From Shewanella sp. Isolate11 (lineage in GTDB: Bacteria > Pseudomonadota > Gammaproteobacteria > Enterobacterales > Shewanellaceae), in assembly GCF_022398315.1 (NCBI RefSeq), contig NZ_JAKEVF010000002.1:739448-803447 (forward strand): DNA of 64,000 nt. The letters are read 5' to 3'. This document shows, piece after piece, positions 28,987 through 39,078 of the stretch. The first letter of the stretch is position 1. The number at the start of each line of letters is the position of its first letter. Under the pieces are notes generated by a model that saw nothing but the letters and a program-made list of their open reading frames with translations, had not been told where the DNA came from and ran no database searches. Position numbers and translations under genes: made by a program.

Positions 28987-29718
28987 ATGACCTTAGAAAC
29001 TGGCCTTGTGAGCGTATCGAAACCTAAAAAATCAACCTCATATTCCCGTCCTGCTGCAGCGACTCATCGTAGCAAGAGTTCGAAAACCCAATCACAGGGT
29101 AATCCCAAACACTCAGCTCGTCGTCCTGCAAGAAAAACCACAAAGCCACGAGCAGAAAAGCCCATCATTGTCTTGTTTAATAAACCTTTTGATGTGCTAT
29201 GTCAGTTCACCGATGAACAAGGTAGACAAACCTTAAAAGACTTTATTCCAATCAAAGATGTTTATGCCGCAGGCCGTTTAGACCGCGACAGTGAAGGTTT
29301 ACTCTTATTAACCAACGACGGTCAATTACAAGCAAAAATAACCCAGCCAAACAAAAAAACCTTTAAAACTTACTGGGTGCAAGTTGAAGGTCAGCCGAGT
29401 GAATCCGCTTTAGCCTCACTACGCCAAGGCATTGAGTTAAAAGATGGTTTTACCTTACCTGCCAAAGTTGAAATTATCGAATCGCCTGTAATTTGGCCAA
29501 GAAATCCGCCGATACGAGAGCGACAAAATATCCCAACCACCTGGCTACAAATTGAAATTTGTGAAGGGCGTAATCGCCAGGTACGTCGAATGACTGCTCA
29601 TGTGGGTTACCCAACACTCAGATTAATTCGTTATAAAATAGGACAATGGAGCCTAGATGATATTGCCAATGGCGAATATCGGGTGGTTTCAGATAAGTCA
29701 TCCACTGCAAATTTTTGA
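28987..29718 (+). CDS. rluE: 23S rRNA pseudouridine synthase RluE
   Basis: A 243-residue RsuA/RluB-family pseudouridine synthase, in E. coli specific for U2457 of 23S rRNA. The catalytic Asp99 lies in [14 protein letters not shown], and [15 protein letters not shown] is the second family motif. An N-terminal ~57 residues rich in Lys, Arg, Ser and Pro precede the domain. E. coli RluE has a similar but shorter basic leader. It heads the rluE-nudJ-mnmA-hflD-purB series and is 38 bases from nudJ. Confidence 0.92.
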   Translation: MTLETGLVSVSKPKKSTSYSRPAAATHRSKSSKTQSQGNPKHSARRPARKTTKPRAEKPIIVLFNKPFDVLCQFTDEQGRQTLKDFIPIKDVYAAGRLDRDSEGLLLLTNDGQLQAKITQPNKKTFKTYWVQVEGQPSESALASLRQGIELKDGFTLPAKVEIIESPVIWPRNPPIRERQNIPTTWLQIEICEGRNRQVRRMTAHVGYPTLRLIRYKIGQWSLDDIANGEYRVVSDKSSTANF

Positions 29719-29756
29719 GCAATAAATTTGGTGGTTCACAGCCTTAAGGAACCAAT

Positions 29757-30206
29757 ATGCATCGCTATAAACCCAACGTTACCGTGGCATGTGTCATTCG
29801 CAGCCAAGATAAATATTTAATGGTTGAAGAGCTGATTGACGGTGAGCTCAAGTATAACCAACCTGCAGGACACCTCGAAGCCAATGAATCACTTATCAAT
29901 GCCTGCAAAAGAGAAGTCCGTGAAGAAACCGGATTAACCGTCGAGCCTGAGTCGCTAATCGGTATCTATCAATTTCAAGCTAATAGCGAACTGGCTTTCT
30001 TACGCTTCACCTATTTCTGCCAACTCGAACAACAGCTCGATACAGAGCCTCAAGACCAAGCTATTAACCGAGCCGTATGGTTATCAATCACTGAAATTCG
30101 TACACTAAAATCACAACTTAGAAGCCCATTAGTGCTGCAATGCATTGAAGATCAGCTACAGGGAAAACAATTTTCGCCAGAGATAGTTAATTGTCAATTT
30201 CTCTAG
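29757..30206 (+). CDS. nudJ: NUDIX hydrolase NudJ
   Basis: A 149-residue Nudix enzyme (E. coli NudJ/YmfB acts on HMP-PP and nucleoside di- and triphosphates). The Nudix box starts GHLEANESLINACKREVREE at residue 38, with metal-binding REVREETG. AAGGAA serves as RBS. Position between rluE and mnmA supports the symbol. Confidence 0.93.
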   Translation: MHRYKPNVTVACVIRSQDKYLMVEELIDGELKYNQPAGHLEANESLINACKREVREETGLTVEPESLIGIYQFQANSELAFLRFTYFCQLEQQLDTEPQDQAINRAVWLSITEIRTLKSQLRSPLVLQCIEDQLQGKQFSPEIVNCQFL

Positions 30207-30375
30207 TTAGCTACCGCGCATAATGCGTGATAGAATACGCCCCCGCAGATAAGGTGTTATAGGCGCATTTTATGCTCCTTAATTAACAAGTTGAGCAAGA
30301 ATGTCGCTATAAGCGACATAATCAATGCCTAATGTCTTGTCGTAGCAACATAATTTTTAATGGTTTTCAGGATCT

Positions 30376-31491
30376 ATGGCACTAATCGAACCCAATCCAA
30401 ACGGTAAAAAAGTCATCGTCGGTATGTCTGGCGGTGTTGACTCATCTGTTTCTGCATATCTACTAATGAAACAAGGCTATCAAGTTGAAGGCCTGTTCAT
30501 GAAAAACTGGGAAGAAGACGATACCGACGAGTATTGCGCCGCAGCTGAAGACTTAAAAGATGCACAAGCCGTTTGCGACAAATTAGGTATCACGTTGCAC
30601 ACCGTTAATTTCGCCGCCGAATATTGGGACAATGTGTTCGAATATTTTTTGGCAGAATATAAAGCGGGACGCACGCCAAACCCAGACATCATGTGCAACA
30701 AAGAGATCAAATTTAAAGCCTTCTTAGAGTTTGCCGATGAGATCTTAGATGCCGACTATATCGCAATGGGCCATTATGTACGCCGCAGCGATGCCTCAGG
30801 TCAAAGCCAAATGCTTCGAGGTGTCGATAGCAATAAAGATCAAAGCTACTTCCTCTATACCTTAAGCCATGAACAGGTGTCGCGTTCTCTATTTCCCGTT
30901 GGCGAGTTAGAGAAAAGCGAAGTGCGTGAAATAGCCAAAGAGATGGGGCTTATTACTCACGATAAAAAAGACAGCACAGGTATCTGTTTTATCGGCGAGC
31001 GCAAGTTTACCGACTTCTTACAAACCTTCTTGCCCGCTCAGCCCGGTAAGATTGAAACCGCTGACGGCGAAGTGATCGGTGAACATCAAGGTTTGATGTA
31101 CCACACTCTTGGCCAACGCAAAGGCCTTGGCATTGGCGGCATGAAGAATAGCAATGACGATCCTTGGTATGTGGTAGACAAAGATCTTGAACGTAACGTA
31201 CTGGTTGTCGGTCAAGGCGGCAACCACCCACGCCTGATGTCCAGCGGATTTTATGCCGACCAACTACATTGGGTTGATCGCAAAGGCCCAGCAGACGGTG
31301 CAAACATCACTGTAAAAACCCGTTATCGACAACGCGATGTGGCTTGTACCCTTTCCTATGATGGTGAAGACCGCATTAAAGTGATGTTTACAGACCCTGT
31401 TGCAGCCGTTACGCCAGGCCAATCTGCAGTGTTCTACGATGGTGAAGTCTGCCTTGGCGGCGGCATCATAGACTCACTGATCAAATCGTAA
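30376..31491 (+). CDS. mnmA: tRNA-specific 2-thiouridylase MnmA
   Basis: A 371-residue enzyme making 2-thiouridine at wobble position 34 of tRNA-Lys, -Glu and -Gln, using sulfur from the Tus relay. The PP-loop is GMSGGVDSS (16-24). The catalytic cysteines are Cys107 ([10 protein letters not shown]) and Cys204 (GICFIGER). The 169-base leader contains a 6-bp hairpin GTCGCT-ata-AGCGAC (30303-30317) of unknown use. It precedes hflD by 19 bases. Confidence 0.97.
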   Translation: MALIEPNPNGKKVIVGMSGGVDSSVSAYLLMKQGYQVEGLFMKNWEEDDTDEYCAAAEDLKDAQAVCDKLGITLHTVNFAAEYWDNVFEYFLAEYKAGRTPNPDIMCNKEIKFKAFLEFADEILDADYIAMGHYVRRSDASGQSQMLRGVDSNKDQSYFLYTLSHEQVSRSLFPVGELEKSEVREIAKEMGLITHDKKDSTGICFIGERKFTDFLQTFLPAQPGKIETADGEVIGEHQGLMYHTLGQRKGLGIGGMKNSNDDPWYVVDKDLERNVLVVGQGGNHPRLMSSGFYADQLHWVDRKGPADGANITVKTRYRQRDVACTLSYDGEDRIKVMFTDPVAAVTPGQSAVFYDGEVCLGGGIIDSLIKS

Positions 31492-31510
31492 ACAGAAGAA
31501 GAGAAAATAC

Positions 31511-32128
31511 GTGAGCCAAGCAATCTTTGACAGAACCATGGCATTTGCCGGCATCTTGCAGGCAATTGCCCAAGTACAGCGTGTTGCCCGTCATGGGCAA
31601 GGCGATAATGACGCCTTGGCGGCCTGCCTCAATACCATCTTAGTCACTAACCCTGACAGTACTAGCGATGTGTATGCTGACAAAATCGTTCTCAGAAGCG
31701 GCTATCAACTGATCATCAACCAACTGGGCGATGACAAACAAAAAGATGTTGAAATAACCCGCTACCTGATTGGTATTCTCGCCCTTGAGCGCAAACTCTC
31801 TCGCTCTTCAAATGCCATGGGCATGTTAGCAGAACGTATTAATCAGGTGCATCGTCAACTGCATCACTTCTCGATCACCGATGATCAAGTTGTCGCTAAT
31901 TTCGCTGGTATTTATAGCGACATTATCAGCGATATAGGCCCTAAAATTCAGATCTCAGGCAACCCTGAGTTTTTGAAGCAGCCGTTGGTTCAACAAAGAA
32001 TTCGCGCCTTACTGCTCGCCGCTATGCGTAGCGCAGTATTATGGCGCCAATTAGGAGGCAAGCGTAGACACCTTGTCTTCTCTAGAAAAGCAATTGTCGA
32101 TATAGCAAATAAAAGCCTTACCCTATAA
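31511..32128 (+). CDS. hflD: High-frequency lysogenization protein HflD homologue
   Basis: A 205-residue helical, peripheral membrane-associated protein. In E. coli it binds phage lambda CII and affects lysogeny, and its cellular role is unclear. The family-typical [18 protein letters not shown] and [18 protein letters not shown] are visible. The start is GTG. It lies between mnmA and purB as in E. coli, 32 bases from purB. Confidence 0.93.
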   Translation: MSQAIFDRTMAFAGILQAIAQVQRVARHGQGDNDALAACLNTILVTNPDSTSDVYADKIVLRSGYQLIINQLGDDKQKDVEITRYLIGILALERKLSRSSNAMGMLAERINQVHRQLHHFSITDDQVVANFAGIYSDIISDIGPKIQISGNPEFLKQPLVQQRIRALLLAAMRSAVLWRQLGGKRRHLVFSRKAIVDIANKSLTL

Positions 32129-32136
32129 ATAATTAA

Positions 32137-33531
<1,395 letters not shown>

Positions 33532-33550
33532 TCATTATCGACTGATATTT

Positions 33551-33587
33551 AAAAAAGGCGGTGAGCATTATGCTTACCGCCTTTTTT
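33551..33587 (+). terminator. Strong terminator after purB
   Basis: The stem GGCGGTGAGCA/TGCTTACCGCC (one wobble) has an A-run before and a T-run after, so it is bidirectional. Confidence 0.88.
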
Positions 33588-33639
33588 ATTTAGCTTATAC
33601 TGCTCACATTTACGCACCACAATCTGGGTTTAACCTTTC

Positions 33640-34767
33640 ATGTATACAGTTAACTTCGATCCACAAGCTTTTTTACAACAGCACTGGCAGAAACAGCCTC
33701 TAGTGATTAAGGCCGCCTTTAAACACTTCCAAGACCCTATCAGCCCAGAAGAACTTGCAGGCTTGGCCTGCGAAGAAGAGATCGCATCACGTATCGTACT
33801 AACCAAACAAGGTAACTGGGAGATCATTCAAGGGCCTATCGAAGATTATTCACCCTTTGGCGAAGATAATTGGCAACTCTTGGTTCAGGCGGTAAATCAC
33901 TGGTATCCCGATTCACAGCCGCTAGTTGACGCTTTTCGCTTTATCCCCGACTGGCGTTTCGATGACTTAATGGTGTCATTTGCCACTCCCGGCGGTGGAG
34001 TGGGCCCCCATATAGATAACTATGATGTTTTCTTGCTACAAGGTGAAGGTAAACGACGTTGGAAAGTCGGCGCTAAAGGACAATATTCTCCCCGTGGAGG
34101 AGATACTCATACGTCACTGATTGATGACTTTGAGCCCATTATTGACGTGATACTTGAAGCCGGTGACATGTTATATATCCCACCGGGATTTCCTCACCGC
34201 GGCGAGACCTTAGAAACGGCTTTAAGCTACTCGATTGGTTTTCGCGCTCCCAGTCAGCAAGAGTTACTCAGCAGTATTGCCGATCACCTTATCGATACCA
34301 ATAGCGGCTTAACCCGATTCACATCTCAACAAGAGCCCAATGCCTCTGGATTACTCACCATAGATCAGCAGCAAGGCATGATGGATTTATTGCAGACATT
34401 ATTGACCCAGCCAGAGCACTATCAAAATGTTTTAGGGCACTTACTCAGTCAAAACCGTTTTGAGCTTGACCTATGTGAACCTCAGCAAGACTACCATAAA
34501 GCTGAACTCATTAGCGCTTTAGAAGAAGGGGCTGAGCTACTTCGTATTGGCGGATTAAAGGTAATTCAAATTGAAGCCGATCAACAGCAACGCTTATTCA
34601 TCAATGGTGAAAGTTACTCATTAGGTAGTTGCCAAGCTGAATTACTGACACAACTTGCCAACCAAATTAGCTTTGACAGTACTAGCGCACTCGAATTGTG
34701 TCAGCAAACTGAAATATGTGACTACTTCCTGTGGATGCTTAATCGCGGCTATGCCTATTTGGCTTAA
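33640..34767 (+). CDS. roxA: Ribosomal oxygenase RoxA (50S L16 arginine 3-hydroxylase)
   Basis: A 375-residue JmjC/cupin-fold 2OG-Fe(II) oxygenase, YcfD in E. coli, which hydroxylates Arg81 of ribosomal protein L16. The iron ligands His124 and Asp126 (GPHIDNYDVF) and His186 (GFPHRGET) fall one residue from the E. coli positions. The C-terminal winged-helix-like dimerisation part is intact. In E. coli, phoP and phoQ separate purB from ycfD. Here purB and roxA are adjacent. Confidence 0.95.
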   Translation: MYTVNFDPQAFLQQHWQKQPLVIKAAFKHFQDPISPEELAGLACEEEIASRIVLTKQGNWEIIQGPIEDYSPFGEDNWQLLVQAVNHWYPDSQPLVDAFRFIPDWRFDDLMVSFATPGGGVGPHIDNYDVFLLQGEGKRRWKVGAKGQYSPRGGDTHTSLIDDFEPIIDVILEAGDMLYIPPGFPHRGETLETALSYSIGFRAPSQQELLSSIADHLIDTNSGLTRFTSQQEPNASGLLTIDQQQGMMDLLQTLLTQPEHYQNVLGHLLSQNRFELDLCEPQQDYHKAELISALEEGAELLRIGGLKVIQIEADQQQRLFINGESYSLGSCQAELLTQLANQISFDSTSALELCQQTEICDYFLWMLNRGYAYLA

Positions 34768-34783
34768 ACAGAAAAATTCCAAA

Positions 34784-34840
34784 CGGTATTATAAGAAAGT
34801 GCTCTACTCAGCGATCACATCTTTATGCTGATTGGTATAA
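34784..34840. repeat. Degenerate copy of the 63-bp interspersed element
   Basis: TAAGAAAGTGCTCTACTCAG and CGATCACATCTTTATGCTG match the interior of 20500-20562. The right end TGATTGGTATAA is intact, and the left end has decayed. Confidence 0.65.
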
Positions 34841-34896
34841 CCACGAAGATATTTGTTGTCACTTACCTTGCCTCAAAAGCATAAACTTCAAAAACA

Positions 34897-34925
34897 AAAA
34901 TGCCGCTTAATTAAAGCGGCATTTT
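34897..34925. terminator. Bidirectional terminator, roxA / DUF4826 gene
   Basis: AATGCCGCTT-aatta-AAGCGGCATT is flanked by A's and T's between the converging genes. Confidence 0.82.
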
Positions 34926-34947
34926 ATAGGATAACCTAAGGGTTCGA

Positions 34948-35397
34948 TTATGATTCTTTCCATAACTTTTCATCGTTATGAATTTGAAATAGGCTCTCAG
35001 CACGGGAAACCAACAGTTGGGCAAACTTAGCCTGTGTCGGATCTTGAGTTGCACCTGATTTCATCAAGTTTTCAGCTTTAAGTTGCCACATCATTGAAAA
35101 ATGGCGAATGGCATCACGAGCGGTTGCTGCCACACTAACATCGACATAATCGGTAGGAAGGTCACCAGACATCACCCAGAAGGTTTGCGATTTAGGCTGC
35201 TTAGACTCTAGTTTCCAAATCGCTAAAAATGGCGCGAGATAACGACTCTCTTCGGCAATAACACGTTCAGGGATCACCCCTTTCTCAGCTAAAAAGCGAT
35301 TCGCCTTCTGGAAATGCTCTCTTATCCACACTTGAGTGCGTGCTTCAATCTCTTCTGGCGATAAAGTTTGCGTTTGATCGGCTACTTGTTCTGACAT
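34948..35397 (-). CDS. DUF4826-like hypothetical protein
   Basis: A 149-residue cytoplasmic helical protein. The segments VWIREHFQKANRFLAEKGV, LAPFLAIWKLESK, FWVMSGDLPTDYVD and ATARDAIRHFSMMWQLKAE match my memory of the DUF4826 family, found in marine gammaproteobacteria. GGAAGT serves as RBS. Its function is unknown and no operon partner is present. Confidence 0.72.
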   Translation of the reverse strand: MSEQVADQTQTLSPEEIEARTQVWIREHFQKANRFLAEKGVIPERVIAEESRYLAPFLAIWKLESKQPKSQTFWVMSGDLPTDYVDVSVAATARDAIRHFSMMWQLKAENLMKSGATQDPTQAKFAQLLVSRAESLFQIHNDEKLWKES

Positions 35398-35484
35398 ACT
35401 ACTTCCTATTCTTATAATTATTCTGCAATCTATATAAGCCCAAAATCATTTAAAACAATGATTTGGCAGCATAGCAAACCAAAA

Positions 35485-35504
35485 ACTTTACGTTGACGTA
35501 AAGT
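35485..35504. promoter_or_regulatory. Candidate LiuR operator upstream of ldh
   Basis: The exact inverted repeat ACTTTACGT-TG-ACGTAAAGT has 9-bp arms and a 2-base centre. It matches the type of TTTACG-n-CGTAAA palindrome I recall for the MerR-family regulator LiuR of branched-chain amino acid degradation. It lies 154 bases before the ldh start. Confidence 0.5.
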
Positions 35505-35658
35505 GGAAAGCAAAATTGCCACATAAATCACAAATAAAAGCGGTTTCTTACTTTGTCGAGAGTATCGCTAAATGCTATCGTTCTGCAATAAATATCACAC
35601 TCCATCGAAAGGCAAATTGTTATTCGATGTTTTAATTCCCAAGCGGAGAACTCTCAAA

Positions 35659-36684
35659 GTGGCAGTATTTAATCACATCTCATTTGACGATCACGAACAA
35701 GTTGTATTTTGTCATGATAAAGAAAGTGGTTTGCGTGCAATTATCGCAATCCATAACACCAATCTGGGGCCTGCTGTTGGTGGCTGTAGAATGTGGAACT
35801 ATGAATCGGATGATGAGGCTTTAACCGACGTATTACGACTGTCACGTGGTATGACATACAAGAATGCATTAGCAGGCCTTGCTATGGGTGGCGGAAAGTC
35901 TGTGATCATTGCCGATCCTAAAACAGAAAACCGTGAAGCGCTCTTTAGAGCCTTTGGACGCTGTATTAATACATTAGGCGGTAAATACTATTCTGCTGAA
36001 GATGTTGGGGTTTCAACTAGCGATATTATGATCGCCCACCAAGAAACGCCTTACGTAGCTGGTCTTGAAGGCAAAAGCGGCGACCCATCTCCTTTCACTG
36101 CACTAGGTACTTACTTAGGGATTAAAGCCGCAGTTAAGCATCAGCGTGGTATCGATAGCCTTAAAGGTCTTAAGATCGCTGTTCAAGGTGTAGGCCATGT
36201 AGGCTACTACCTATGTCGTCACCTACATGCTGAAGGCGCTGAACTTATCGTCACCGACATTCATCAGGCATCTCTAGATAAAGTTGCAACTGAATTTGGT
36301 GCTATTATTGTGGCTCCTCAAGATATCTACCATCAAGATGTCGATGTCTATGCCCCTTGTGCTTTAGGCGCCACGATTAATGACACCACTATTCCATTAC
36401 TAAAAGCTAGCATCGTTGCCGGTTGTGCCAACAATCAGTTAGCCGAAGCGCGTCATGGAGAGAAGCTAAAAGAGTTGGGTATTCTGTATGCGCCAGATTA
36501 TGTGATCAACGCAGGCGGTATCATTAACGTCTCATTTGAGAAAGATTATGATGCTCAGAAATCTACCGCAAAAGTTGAAGAGATCTACAACACCTTACTG
36601 AAAGTATTCACCCTTTCAGATGAGCAAAACCGCACGACGGCTTCCGTCGCAGATGAGTTAGCTAGAGCTATTATCAACGGCTAA
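35659..36684 (+). CDS. ldh: Leucine dehydrogenase
   Basis: A 341-residue Glu/Leu/Phe/Val-dehydrogenase-family enzyme that oxidatively deaminates Leu, Val and Ile with NAD to branched keto acids. NTNLGPAVGGCRMW binds substrate. The catalytic lysine is K80 in AMGGGKSVIIADPK. The Rossmann motif is GVGHVGYYL (~180). The start is GTG (MAVFNHISFDD) with GGAG upstream. A frame open 29 codons earlier would add a leader not found in the family. Its upstream palindrome suggests control by LiuR. Confidence 0.92.
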   Translation: MAVFNHISFDDHEQVVFCHDKESGLRAIIAIHNTNLGPAVGGCRMWNYESDDEALTDVLRLSRGMTYKNALAGLAMGGGKSVIIADPKTENREALFRAFGRCINTLGGKYYSAEDVGVSTSDIMIAHQETPYVAGLEGKSGDPSPFTALGTYLGIKAAVKHQRGIDSLKGLKIAVQGVGHVGYYLCRHLHAEGAELIVTDIHQASLDKVATEFGAIIVAPQDIYHQDVDVYAPCALGATINDTTIPLLKASIVAGCANNQLAEARHGEKLKELGILYAPDYVINAGGIINVSFEKDYDAQKSTAKVEEIYNTLLKVFTLSDEQNRTTASVADELARAIING

Positions 36685-36722
36685 AATAGTCTCTGATAAC
36701 AAAGACTAAAGCTCATTATTTT

Positions 36723-36752
36723 AAAAGCCACCGTTAAAACACGGTGGCTTTT
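36723..36752 (+). terminator. Terminator after ldh
   Basis: AAAAGCCACCGT-taaaac-ACGGTGGCTTTT plus T. Confidence 0.85.
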
Positions 36753-36964
36753 TCATATCATAAACAAGGTTGATTTAAAGTTGTATTTCAATTGGTTACA
36801 CAAAAATATTACTACTCGCTTGCACAAACTTAAGTCATATCACCAATGTAAAAATAATTTTCTTTTTACTAGCAACAACATAAATTGAAAACACCAATAT
36901 TTCATAAAACCATACTGGAAAATGTCATATTCCTCTGCTTGAATTAAATCCCCGATATCAGAGT

Positions 36965-37318
36965 GTGGACACTAAAATGATCTGCTTCAAACATGACTTT
37001 AATCAGGATTTAGTTGAGCTAAAGGCAAGTGACTGGTGTGGATTAGAGCAGGTCTTTGTTAATGGTAAACGCGTATCGCGTAAACTTAATTTTGGTCCCA
37101 AAAGCGAACATCAAGTTCAGCTTCGCAATGGCATCCCCTGCAAATTCCAACTGTTTATCGACCCCAACAGCGAACAGATGATCTGCCGTATTTATAAACA
37201 AAATCGATTGATAACTAGTATCAAACAAGGAAATGCTAACCTGCTACAAAGCCGCCAATGGTTATATGGTGTTGTTTGCTTAAGTGCATTAGCCTCTTTA
37301 GGATTATTGATCATTTAG
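36965..37318 (+). CDS. Hypothetical C-tail-anchored protein
   Basis: A 117-residue protein of no recognised family. Residues ~1-90 look beta-rich and soluble (WCGLEQVFVNGKRVSRKLNF, QLRNGIPCKFQLFIDPNSEQ). A single hydrophobic span (VVCLSALASLGLLII) ends exactly at the C terminus, the layout of a tail-anchored inner-membrane protein facing the cytoplasm. The start is GTG; an ATG four codons later is equally possible. No operon neighbours. Confidence 0.7.
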   Translation: MDTKMICFKHDFNQDLVELKASDWCGLEQVFVNGKRVSRKLNFGPKSEHQVQLRNGIPCKFQLFIDPNSEQMICRIYKQNRLITSIKQGNANLLQSRQWLYGVVCLSALASLGLLII

Positions 37319-37424
37319 ATTAAATATTTGAATAAATTGGTTAATTTCTACTAAACCGTTAATTCTAAAGACTAATTTTCGTCGACCATCTACACGTTAA
37401 AACACCATGAAACCTTATCTACCA

Positions 37425-37841
37425 TTAACTTAGGCGATTAATCTTGTTCAACAGACGAATAAAATCCTGTGACTCTTGCTCATTTAGGTTGGCTAGAAAA
37501 CGTTCATTGACTCGCTCCGCTTCGCGGGTCAAATCCTGTTCTAATGCTTTAGCGTTGTCTGTAAGAAATATTTGAAAAGCGCGACGATTATCGGCTTCTT
37601 GATGACGGGTGATCAATCCTTGAACTTGCAACTGATCTAACAGTCTGGTCATGGTGTAGTTAGCCACATCACAGCGCTTTGAAAGCTCTGTTTGTGTGAT
37701 CCCCTCCTCTTGCCACAGGGCAAACAACACAGGCCATAATTTAATATCTAAATCATAGCGCTTTAGCTGCTCATCTAACGCTTTTTGCAGTTCGATATTA
37801 AGGTGAGATACCAAGTATCCCAAACTCTCATAATGCTTCAA
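37425..37841 (-). CDS. MarR-family transcriptional regulator
   Basis: A 138-residue winged-helix dimer. The DNA-binding segment is ITQTELSKRCDVANYTMTRL with the wing RRAFQIFLT, and long N- and C-terminal helices dimerise. TTG start with a perfect GGAGGT five bases upstream. The arms AGTGG/CCACT at 37859-37883 flank the start region and could be an autoregulatory site. Target and ligand are unknown, and no efflux or stress gene adjoins it. Confidence 0.88.
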   Translation of the reverse strand: MKHYESLGYLVSHLNIELQKALDEQLKRYDLDIKLWPVLFALWQEEGITQTELSKRCDVANYTMTRLLDQLQVQGLITRHQEADNRRAFQIFLTDNAKALEQDLTREAERVNERFLANLNEQESQDFIRLLNKINRLS

Positions 37842-38071
37842 TCGACACCTCCAAAAACAGTGGCTTTAATTAATACTACCACTTGCTTCTGAAGAAACTA
37901 GAGAAACAATCAACAAAATTTAACGAGTAAAGCGATTCATATTGAGAAAGAAAGGCTTAGCATAAAACACAATGATAGGTCGCATTTTGCTCAGAAATTT
38001 AAGGTATCAATAGAAATAAAGCAGCAAACTTATAATAGGATCCTATGAAACTTAAATATAAAATCGGCAAA

Positions 38072-38578
38072 TTACGCCGTTGCTGTAAAAGCACTGTGAT
38101 AAGTCACTTCGCCGCGAGGCTGTTTTCCTTTTAGCACAAGAGCTTGAAAATACTCCATTGGAACACCTGCTAAAATCAGCTGCTCCAATGGTTTAAAACC
38201 AAAACGCTGATAGTATTGTAGGTCACCTAACAGCACACAACCCTGTGCATTTAAACGTTTCAATTCGGCTAAAGCAGTATCCATCAATTGACTACCTACG
38301 CCATGACCTTGCTCACTGGGCACCACAGAAATAGGCCCTAACCCATACCAGTTTTCAGAGCCATCAGAAATTGAAACTAGAGACACTGCCACATGCCCAA
38401 TAATGTTTTCCCCTTTTTGCGCAACCAAGGAGATTGATAAAGCGCCTGAATGACGCAAGGCATTAACAATAAATTGCTCAGTATGATCTGTATGTGGTGC
38501 AGTCATAAATGCGGCAATAGTGACATCATTAATTGCTTCGATGTCACTAGCAGTTTCTTTGCGAATTAGAATGCTCAA
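38072..38578 (-). CDS. GNAT-family N-acetyltransferase
   Basis: A 168-residue acetyl-CoA-dependent acetyltransferase. Motif A is ISVVPSEQGHGVGSQLMDTA, with the Q-x-x-G-x-G phosphate loop. The C-terminal FGFKPLEQ segment resembles the YhbS group. The substrate is unknown. TTG start with AGGAAA upstream. It lies 55 bases downstream of the DUF1285 gene and may share its transcript. Confidence 0.87.
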   Translation of the reverse strand: MSILIRKETASDIEAINDVTIAAFMTAPHTDHTEQFIVNALRHSGALSISLVAQKGENIIGHVAVSLVSISDGSENWYGLGPISVVPSEQGHGVGSQLMDTALAELKRLNAQGCVLLGDLQYYQRFGFKPLEQLILAGVPMEYFQALVLKGKQPRGEVTYHSAFTATA

Positions 38579-38632
38579 TGGGATTTTCCTGAAAAGGTTA
38601 ACTTAGTAAATTGGCTAAGTGAGTAACGAGAA

Positions 38633-39073
38633 CTAGTCTTGCTTTAATAGAAATTGTTCAATAAAACGGTAATAACACGCTCGTCCTAGTTTTGCCGATA
38701 ACCCTTTATCCAAACTAACAAAAATATCTTGTTCATCAACAGTAAAATGCTGTTCACTCTCAACAGTAAAATACGTGCCAATTGAAGTGGTCAGCACCAA
38801 CTGTCCTTTTGAATCGAATTCATAGTCGACAATCAGCAGCGGAAAAGCAGCAACGCTAACAATGACTTTCTCAACCGGAGTGATAAGAAAATATTGACCA
38901 TCGACGGCATATAAAATTGAAGCAAATAAGCGGCAAAACTTATCGGGTAACGGCTCATCCTTATAAAACCAATTACCCTGATTATCGATAACAAACAGCG
39001 GCTCGTCATCACATAAGCTAACCCCTTGGGTTAACTTATGTAACTGTGATTGTGCCCCGCTAGTTTCTGCCAT
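38633..39073 (-). CDS. DUF1285-family protein
   Basis: A ~146-residue cytoplasmic protein. The stretch PLFVIDNQGNWFYKDEPLPD, FCRLFASILYAVDGQYFLI and TPVEKVIVSVAAFPLLIVDY is the recognisable DUF1285 core, a beta-sheet domain with no assigned biochemical function. I chose the ATG giving MAETSGAQ. A GTG three codons upstream overlaps the ydiJ stop by 4 bases. Close packing against ydiJ implies one transcript and perhaps linked roles. Confidence 0.8.
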   Translation of the reverse strand: MAETSGAQSQLHKLTQGVSLCDDEPLFVIDNQGNWFYKDEPLPDKFCRLFASILYAVDGQYFLITPVEKVIVSVAAFPLLIVDYEFDSKGQLVLTTSIGTYFTVESEQHFTVDEQDIFVSLDKGLSAKLGRACYYRFIEQFLLKQD

Positions 39074-39078
39074 AGTGA

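Noticed and set aside
38045..38134. 29-codon plus-strand frame opposite the GNAT gene end
   Set aside because: Very short, antisense to a coding gene, and no conserved features could be seen.
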